Source of the DNA: Sporisorium sorghi
Lineage: Eukaryota; Basidiomycota; Ustilaginomycetes; Ustilaginales; Ustilaginaceae
Reading direction: 5' to 3'
Assembly: GCA_023212695.1 (NCBI GenBank)
Contig: JALCCG010000114.1
Coordinates: 1-63,510, forward strand
DNA length: 63,510 nt
Under the pieces are notes generated by a model. The model did no database searches. It had not been told where the DNA came from and saw only the letters and a program-made list of their open reading frames with translations. Positions within the stretch are counted from its first letter, which is position 1. Each line of letters opens with the position of its first letter. A program made the translations under genes and the position numbers. Positions 57,620 to 63,510 of the stretch are shown in pieces.

Positions 57620-58476
57620 GAACAACCATTTACGAACGTGAATATCGTCTGAGCAAAGATGCTGCGCTTAAGCTGGGCCAGTCCACGCTCATTATGGGCA
57701 TATTGAATGTAACGCCGGATTCGTTCTCGGACGGAGGCCGTTATAACGATACGGAGCGAGCGGTCGAGCACGCGCTGCAGCTTGTCGAAGAGGGAGCCGA
57801 CATCATCGATATCGGCGGGGAATCAACACGTCCGGGACACGAGCCGGTCGGGATTCAAGAAGAGCTCGCCCGTGTTATTCCGGTTATTGAGGCTATTCAC
57901 CGGCATGCTCCGCATATCCCATTGTCGATTGACACCTATAAAGCCGAGGTTGCCCGTCAGACTATTGAAGCGGGAGCCCATATCATCAATGATATTTGGG
58001 GTTTTAAACATGACCCCGATATGTCGAGAACTGCAGCGGAGCTGGGGTGTCCCGTTATTCTGATGCATAATCGTCTTGATCGGAACTATGTCAATCTTAT
58101 AGAGGACGTAAAACAGGATTTGCTGGAAAGTGTCGAGATTGCACGATCTGCTGGCGTTAAAGATAGTCAAATCCTGCTTGATCCGGGTATCGGCTTTGCC
58201 AAGGACTATGACGAGAACATGAAGGTAATGGCATCCCTCGATGAGCTTGTAAGTCTCGGATTTCCGGTGCTGCTGGCAACCTCCCGCAAAAGGTTTATCC
58301 AGACTGCGCTTGGTGCCCCTGCGCAGGATGTACTGGAAGGCACAGCGGCAACGGTGGCCTATGGTATTGCGCAGGGCTGCCAGATCGTTCGGGTGCATGA
58401 CGTGAAACATATGAAACGTACAGCGAAGATGTGTGATGCTATGACTTACGCTTCGACGGAGCTTCGACGCATTTAA
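57616..58476 (+). CDS. folP: dihydropteroate synthase
   Basis: A 286-residue TIM-barrel enzyme joining p-aminobenzoate to hydroxymethyldihydropterin pyrophosphate, the sulfonamide target. IMGILNVTPDSFSDGGRY, IDIGGESTRPGHEPV, SIDTYKAEVARQTIEAGAHIINDIWG, LLDPGIGFAKDYDENM and LLATSRKRFI are all in place. It starts inside the pabC stop. Confidence 0.97.
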   Translation: MRTTIYEREYRLSKDAALKLGQSTLIMGILNVTPDSFSDGGRYNDTERAVEHALQLVEEGADIIDIGGESTRPGHEPVGIQEELARVIPVIEAIHRHAPHIPLSIDTYKAEVARQTIEAGAHIINDIWGFKHDPDMSRTAAELGCPVILMHNRLDRNYVNLIEDVKQDLLESVEIARSAGVKDSQILLDPGIGFAKDYDENMKVMASLDELVSLGFPVLLATSRKRFIQTALGAPAQDVLEGTAATVAYGIAQGCQIVRVHDVKHMKRTAKMCDAMTYASTELRRI

Positions 58477-58507
58477 TTTTTGGGGATACGGAAGGACGGA
58501 ATCTGAG

Positions 58508-58870
58508 ATGGATAAGATGATACTGAGCCGCATGGAATACTACGGATATCACGGAGTGTTTGAGGAAGAGCGCAAGTTGGGACAGCGCTTCTATGTGGAT
58601 CTTGAGCTGGAGATGGATTTGAGTAAAGCCGCGAAAACGGATGATCTGACGCTGACGGTAAATTATGCCGAGATTCATGACCTCTTGCTGGACATTATGC
58701 GGACAGAATCATTCCGCCTGATCGAAGCTTTAGCGGAGCATATTGCATCTAAGGTATTGGACACTTATACTATTATCGATGCTTTAACGGTTCGATTAAC
58801 GAAGCCGCACCCGCCTTTTGATATTCATTTTGAAGGTGTGACCATTGAGCTGCACCGGACCAGAAAGTGA
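58508..58870 (+). CDS. folB: dihydroneopterin aldolase
   Basis: A 120-residue tunnel-fold aldolase making 6-hydroxymethyl-dihydropterin. DKMILSRMEYYGYHGVFEEERKLGQRFYVDLEL has the glutamate-containing active site, followed by TVNYAEIHDLLLDIM, ESFRLIEALAEHIA and RLTKPHPP. Thirty-one bases after folP, eight before folK. Confidence 0.96.
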   Translation: MDKMILSRMEYYGYHGVFEEERKLGQRFYVDLELEMDLSKAAKTDDLTLTVNYAEIHDLLLDIMRTESFRLIEALAEHIASKVLDTYTIIDALTVRLTKPHPPFDIHFEGVTIELHRTRK

Positions 58871-58877
58871 GACGATC

Positions 58878-59426
58878 ATGAATTCACACGCTACCTCTGA
58901 GAACTCAGAGGCTTATATTGCTTTAGGGGCTAATCTGGGAGACCGCGAGGGCAACCTGATGGAGGCTCTGGCACGGTTGGATGAAGTGCCCGGTATTACG
59001 GTAGAGCGCATTTCCAACATGTATGAGACCGATCCGGTCGGGTATGTTGATCAACCGATGTTTCTCAATATGGCGGCAGCCCTGTCAACCTCGCGGAGTC
59101 CTCATGAGCTTCTTGCCGAAATGCAGCGGATTGAGAAAGGGCTTGGCAGGGTCCGTCATATACACTGGGGACCACGGACGGTGGACCTGGACCTGCTATG
59201 GATGGAAGGACGCCGTTTGGATACGCCGGACCTTATTCTTCCCCATCCCCGTATGCAGGAGCGGGCCTTTGTTCTCAGACCGCTTTCCGATATCGTGTTT
59301 GAGCATGAACCTTCGGGTCTGTACCCCGTGGTGAAGACAGCACTTGAGAACCTGGAAGGAAAGGAAGGAATACAGCTTTGGAAAACAAGCAATTGGCGCA
59401 GCGTATCCGCGCTTTCCGAAAATTGA
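58878..59426 (+). CDS. folK: 2-amino-4-hydroxy-6-hydroxymethyldihydropteridine pyrophosphokinase
   Basis: A 182-residue kinase that pyrophosphorylates the pterin for FolP. AYIALGANLGDREGNLMEAL, MYETDPVGYVDQPMFLNMAA, RVRHIHWGPRTVDLDLLW and LPHPRMQERAFVLRPL are the signatures. The ATG at 58878 is preferred; a TTG at 58845 inside folB would add 11 residues. The end overlaps the HTH gene by 49 bases. Confidence 0.95.
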   Translation: MNSHATSENSEAYIALGANLGDREGNLMEALARLDEVPGITVERISNMYETDPVGYVDQPMFLNMAAALSTSRSPHELLAEMQRIEKGLGRVRHIHWGPRTVDLDLLWMEGRRLDTPDLILPHPRMQERAFVLRPLSDIVFEHEPSGLYPVVKTALENLEGKEGIQLWKTSNWRSVSALSEN

Positions 59427-59584
59427 AGGGTTTGACCCAGCAAGAGCTTGCAGAGCGAACCGGTATTTCTTTGGCTGTATTGGGTTCAATTGAGCGGGGG
59501 AACCGCCGTGCCGAGGAGCAGATGCTGGTGCAGATTGCGGATGCGCTGGAGATTACACTGCAGGAACTTAAGGAGCGCAGCTAG
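59378..59584 (+). CDS. yazB: small XRE-family helix-turn-helix protein (YazB)
   Basis: A 68-residue DNA-binding protein, entirely one HTH_3 domain (about 6-62: LAQRIRAFRKLKGLTQQELAERTGISLAVLGSIERGNR). The start is TTG 59378 with AAAGGAAGG upstream, inside folK. It ends the folate operon as in B. subtilis. Target genes are unknown; control of the operon itself is possible. Confidence 0.88.
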   Translation: MENKQLAQRIRAFRKLKGLTQQELAERTGISLAVLGSIERGNRRAEEQMLVQIADALEITLQELKERS

Positions 59585-59741
59585 ATAGACTGCATAACGA
59601 CGCGAGGGCAGGTTTATTTTTCAGAAACCCCGGTATTAATATAGGAGAGATCTTTTTGGGTAGCTATCTGCCTGAAAATATGCAAATTTTTCGACTGGAC
59701 TGCCCTACGATTAATGCGTATGATGGTTTGGTTTGAGACTT

Positions 59742-59775
59742 AAGGATCCTGCCTGGCGGGGTATACAGGATCCTT
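59742..59775 (+). repeat. perfect 10-bp inverted repeat in the dusB leader
   Basis: AAGGATCCTG (59742-59751) and CAGGATCCTT (59766-59775) pair around 14 bases. No T tract follows. It may be a hairpin in the dusB leader or a weak terminator of the folate operon. The gap 59585-59815 holds no gene. Confidence 0.5.
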
Positions 59776-59815
59776 CCACTATAAATATTTGAATAGGAAA
59801 GGAGTGATATAAGAA

Positions 59816-60847
59816 ATGGATAAGTTGAAAATCGCTAACATCGAGATGAAGAACCAGGTTGTTCTTGCTCCTATGGCAGGCGTATGCAACCCGGCCTTCC
59901 GACTGATTGCCAAGGAATTCGGCACAGGGCTGGTCTGTGCTGAGATGGTCAGCGGTAAAGCGATCGTTCACGGGAACAAGCGCACCCAGGAGATGCTGTT
60001 CGTGGACGAGCGGGAGAAGCCGCTGAGCCTGCAGATTTTTGGCGGAGACCGTGATTCCCTGGTGGAAGCGGCCAAAGTCGTGGATCAGCAGACTAACGCC
60101 GATATCATCGATATCAACATGGGCTGTCCTGCACCGAAAGTAACGAAGATGGATGCTGGCGCACGCTGGCTTCTGGATTCCAACAAAATCTATGAGATGG
60201 TTGCAGCAGTCGTTGATGCAGTGAACAAGCCGGTAACGGTTAAGATGCGAACGGGTTGGGATAGCGATCACATATATGCCGTCGAAAATGCACAAGCTGT
60301 CGAACGTGCAGGGGGACAGGCGGTGAGTGTTCATGGACGTACGCGTGAGCAGCTGTACACCGGGCATGCCGATTGGGATATCATCCGGCAAGTGAAGGAA
60401 GCCGTCTCTATTCCGGTGATCGGTAACGGCGATGTGGTTACGCCAGAGGATGCACGCCGGATGCTGGACATTACGGGCTGCGACGGAGTCATGATCGGCC
60501 GTGGTGCGCTCGGGAATCCTTGGATGCTGTATCGCACCATAGAATACCTGAAATCGGGCCAGCTGCTGCCGGATCCGGCTCCGCAGGAGAAAATCAGGAT
60601 AGCTATCCTGCATATGGACCGCTTGATTGCCCTGCGTGGGGAAGAGGTCGCGGTACGGGAAATGCGCAAGCATCTGTCCTGGTATCTGAAAGGGCTGAAG
60701 GGTTCAGCCCGCATTAAAGATATCATTATGGAAGAAACGAAGCGCGATGAAATGGTGAGCCTCTTGGACAACTTTGTGAACAGTTTGGAGCACCAAGAAG
60801 AATCGACGAAAAGTGTATACCCTCAAGCCGCAGCGGCAATGGGGTAA
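59816..60847 (+). CDS. dusB: tRNA-dihydrouridine synthase
   Basis: A 343-residue FMN enzyme reducing uridines in tRNA D-loops. [53 protein letters not shown] with the catalytic cysteine near 99, [38 protein letters not shown] and [13 protein letters not shown] are clear. AAAGGAGTGAT precedes ATG 59816. It follows the folate operon, as in B. subtilis. Confidence 0.96.
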   Translation: MDKLKIANIEMKNQVVLAPMAGVCNPAFRLIAKEFGTGLVCAEMVSGKAIVHGNKRTQEMLFVDEREKPLSLQIFGGDRDSLVEAAKVVDQQTNADIIDINMGCPAPKVTKMDAGARWLLDSNKIYEMVAAVVDAVNKPVTVKMRTGWDSDHIYAVENAQAVERAGGQAVSVHGRTREQLYTGHADWDIIRQVKEAVSIPVIGNGDVVTPEDARRMLDITGCDGVMIGRGALGNPWMLYRTIEYLKSGQLLPDPAPQEKIRIAILHMDRLIALRGEEVAVREMRKHLSWYLKGLKGSARIKDIIMEETKRDEMVSLLDNFVNSLEHQEESTKSVYPQAAAAMG

Positions 60848-60857
60848 CCTTGCTTGC

Positions 60858-60901
60858 AGGCTGTTAATGGGTGCGTGTATGCGACATCCGTAACAGCCTT
60901 T
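60858..60901 (+). terminator. possible terminator after dusB
   Basis: AGGCTGTTA (60858-60866) and TAACAGCCT (60891-60899) form a perfect 9-bp stem, but only a TT follows, so efficiency is uncertain. Confidence 0.45.
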
Positions 60902-60908
60902 GCGCGCA

Positions 60909-60937
60909 TTGACTTTTTGAAATGGTTCCCATATAAT
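60909..60937 (+). promoter_or_regulatory. sigma-A promoter of greA
   Basis: TTGACT (60909-60914) and TATAAT (60932-60937) with a 17-base spacer, 120 bases before the greA start. Confidence 0.75.
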
Positions 60938-61056
60938 CTTTCAGTATAAATTCAAGAAATTGAGCAGGCATCAGAGGGAGTTCTGATCCCCAAGAATTCG
61001 CATATAGTAAGTTGATATCGTGGTTTAAATTATTTACATGACAGGAGAATCGGTTT

Positions 61057-61533
61057 ATGAGCGATAAAGAGGTCATTCTTACACAGGACGGTCTGAAGAA
61101 ACTGGAGGACGAACTTGAGAATCTGAAGTCTGTAAAACGCCGCGAAGTGGCGGAACGGATTAAAGTTGCCATCGGTTACGGTGATATTAGTGAAAACTCC
61201 GAATATGAAGACGCCAAGAACGAGCAAGCCTTTATCGAAGGCCGGATTATTACGCTGGAGAAGATGCTCCGTAATGCGCGTATCATCAACAATGATGATA
61301 TCAATACCGATATCATCGGTGTGGGCAACACGGTGCTTGTTGAGGATTTGGAATTTGGCGACACGATGGAATATACCATTGTTGGTTCGGCTGAATCGGA
61401 TCCGCTGAATAACAAGATCTCCAACGAGAGTCCTGTCGGCAAAGCGATCATTGGCAAGCAAAAAGGATCGGTAGTGGATGTTAACGTTCCTGCGGGCGTT
61501 ATTCAATATAAAATTGTAGACATTAAGAAGTAA
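61057..61533 (+). CDS. greA: transcription elongation factor GreA
   Basis: A 158-residue factor that rescues backtracked RNA polymerase by stimulating transcript cleavage. The N-terminal coiled coil (about 8-78) includes [16 protein letters not shown], whose acidic tip coordinates the polymerase Mg ion; the C-terminal FKBP-like domain has [26 protein letters not shown] precedes ATG 61057. It has its own promoter and terminator. In B. subtilis greA is elsewhere in the chromosome. Confidence 0.97.
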   Translation: MSDKEVILTQDGLKKLEDELENLKSVKRREVAERIKVAIGYGDISENSEYEDAKNEQAFIEGRIITLEKMLRNARIINNDDINTDIIGVGNTVLVEDLEFGDTMEYTIVGSAESDPLNNKISNESPVGKAIIGKQKGSVVDVNVPAGVIQYKIVDIKK

Positions 61534-61550
61534 GTCGGAATGTGATGTAG

Positions 61551-61576
61551 AAAGCTTCCTTCGGGGGGCTTTTTTA
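61551..61576 (+). terminator. rho-independent terminator after greA
   Basis: AAAGCTTCC (61551-61559) pairs with GGGGGGCTT (61563-61571) around a short loop, followed by TTTTT. Confidence 0.85.
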
Positions 61577-61594
61577 AATAGGCAAGGTCGTGTG

Positions 61595-61650
61595 AAGGGC
61601 TTAAATGGTTGCTGGCAGTCTGATTGGGCTGCCCATACGTTTAAGTCCTT
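61595..61650 (+). other. structured leader hairpin before lysS
   Basis: AAGGGCTTAAA (61595-61605) and TTTAAGTCCTT (61640-61650) form an 11-bp stem with one G-T pair; GGCAG (61614-61618) and CTGCC (61629-61633) make an inner stem. No T tract follows and T-box motifs are absent. It may be an RNA element controlling lysS or a processing signal. Confidence 0.5.
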
Positions 61651-61755
61651 GGCGAATGTATGCAAGTGATTTGAGAGCTGTCCGGATGGTATGTAGGTGA
61701 CGGCTTTTGTGCTGCTCTATGGGGATTCACGATGGAAGTGAAATGAAGGAGATGA

Positions 61756-63273
<1,518 letters not shown>

Positions 63274-63306
63274 AAGTGGCTTTGTTTTCATAAGTAGTAC
63301 AAAAGG

Positions 63307-63343
63307 CAGCTGACTATAGTTATCTATAGTGGGCTGTTTTTTT
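63307..63343 (+). terminator. rho-independent terminator after lysS
   Basis: CAGC...ACTATAG pairs with CTATAGT...GCTG around TTAT at 63307-63336, followed by seven T. Confidence 0.88.
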
Positions 63344-63387
63344 ATTTCACGAGGGTATCTTGTTTAGGGAACAAAGCTGTGTTAAAT

Positions 63388-63413
63388 TTATTTAATACGA
63401 TTGTATTAAATAA
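63388..63413. promoter_or_regulatory. perfect 11-bp inverted repeat, candidate operator
   Basis: TTATTTAATAC (63388-63398) and GTATTAAATAA (63403-63413) are exact reverse complements around four bases. The AT-rich dyad could be a repressor site or hairpin for a transcript running off the right edge. Confidence 0.5.
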
Positions 63414-63425
63414 GGGGATGGCCAA

Positions 63426-63485
63426 ATGATTGGTTTCGTATTATTAGGTCAGCCAGAGATTTTTCTGGTTGGCCTATTTTTGTAG
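63426..63485 (+). other. possible 19-codon leader peptide overlapping a terminator
   Basis: ATG at 63426 opens a 19-residue hydrophobic peptide ending at TAG 63483-63485, with GGGGATGG ten bases upstream. The whole of its second half is the hairpin at 63446-63475, so this may be an attenuator leader rather than a functional peptide; the open frame could also be chance. Confidence 0.3.
63446..63481 (+). terminator. terminator or attenuator near the right edge
   Basis: AGGTCAGCCAGA (63446-63457) pairs with TCTGGTTGGCCT (63464-63475), a 12-bp stem with two G-T pairs and six-base loop, followed by ATTTTT. GGCCAA at 63420-63425 could instead pair with TTGGCC at 63469-63474, a possible antiterminator. 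Confidence 0.65.
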
Positions 63486-63510
63486 GCATTATACGATGGT
63501 GGTAGCCGGG

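Noticed and set aside
61534..61755. T-box riboswitch for lysS
   Set aside because: The conserved T-box antiterminator motif and a following terminator are absent.

Overview
The window looks like chromosome of a spore-forming Bacillota of the genus Paenibacillus or a close relative. It follows, almost gene for gene and on one strand, the block near the replication origin known in Bacillus subtilis as csfB(gin)-yaaO-tmk-yaaQ-yaaR-holB-yaaT-yabA-yabB-rsmI ... spoVG-glmU-prs-pth-fin-mfd-spoVT ... spoIIE-tilS-hprT-ftsH ... cysK-pabB/A/C-folP/B/K-yazB-dusB-lysS. The genus is inferred from gene order, moderate GC, many TTG/GTG starts and departures from B. subtilis: no metS, yazA, yabJ or ctc here; a HD phosphohydrolase beside abrB; nadABC between ftsH and coaX; greA beside lysS.

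Layout. 1-2.1 kb holds a small putative lipoprotein gene and a decayed IS3-family (IS150-like) element with recognisable ends. 2.1-11 kb has a membrane protein, the sigma-G inhibitor Gin, a PLP decarboxylase, thymidylate kinase, the c-di-AMP receptor DarA, the DNA polymerase III delta-prime subunit, RicT, YabA and two RNA methyltransferases. 11-18.5 kb carries AbrB (the main reverse-strand gene, with Spo0A-like boxes upstream), the HD protein, TatD, a c-di-AMP (ydaO-type) riboswitch ahead of a G5/3D cell-wall protein, RNase M5, KsgA and YabG. 18.6-30.6 kb has Veg, a small acid-soluble spore protein, IspE, PurR, SpoVG with a sigma-H promoter, GlmU, Prs, Pth, the sigma-F inhibitor Fin, Mfd and a PpiC foldase. 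30.8-42.3 kb is rich in sporulation and division genes (spoVT, spoVB-like, yabN, HU, rqcP, yabP, yabQ, divIC, yabR, spoIIE, yabS, yabT). 42.3-54.2 kb has TilS, HPRT, FtsH, NAD synthesis, CoaX, Hsp33, a second PpiC protein and cysteine synthase. 54.4-59.6 kb is one tightly overlapped folate operon ending in a small HTH protein. 59.8-63.5 kb has DusB, GreA, LysS and a short regulatory tail.

How it fits together. The window mixes housekeeping (nucleotides, folate, NAD, RNA modification, tRNA charging, DNA repair) with a dense set of sporulation regulators: Gin and Fin as inhibitors of the two forespore sigma factors, AbrB/SpoVT transition and late regulators, SpoIIE for sigma-F activation, YabG, YabP/YabQ and SpoVB for coat and cortex, and YabT kinase. 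Two c-di-AMP sensors (DarA and the riboswitch) lie about 8 kb apart. Many 1-20 bp overlaps between genes suggest translational coupling.

I found no defence island, prophage, CRISPR array, tRNA or rRNA gene, and nothing I can honestly call a new system. The points most worth checking are regulatory: the Spo0A boxes at abrB and spoIIE, a Gin-like zinc tail on AbrB, palindromes or leaders before yaaR, nadA, dusB and lysS, and an attenuator-like element at the right edge. Calls rest on reading sequence motifs and gene order; no alignment or database search was run.
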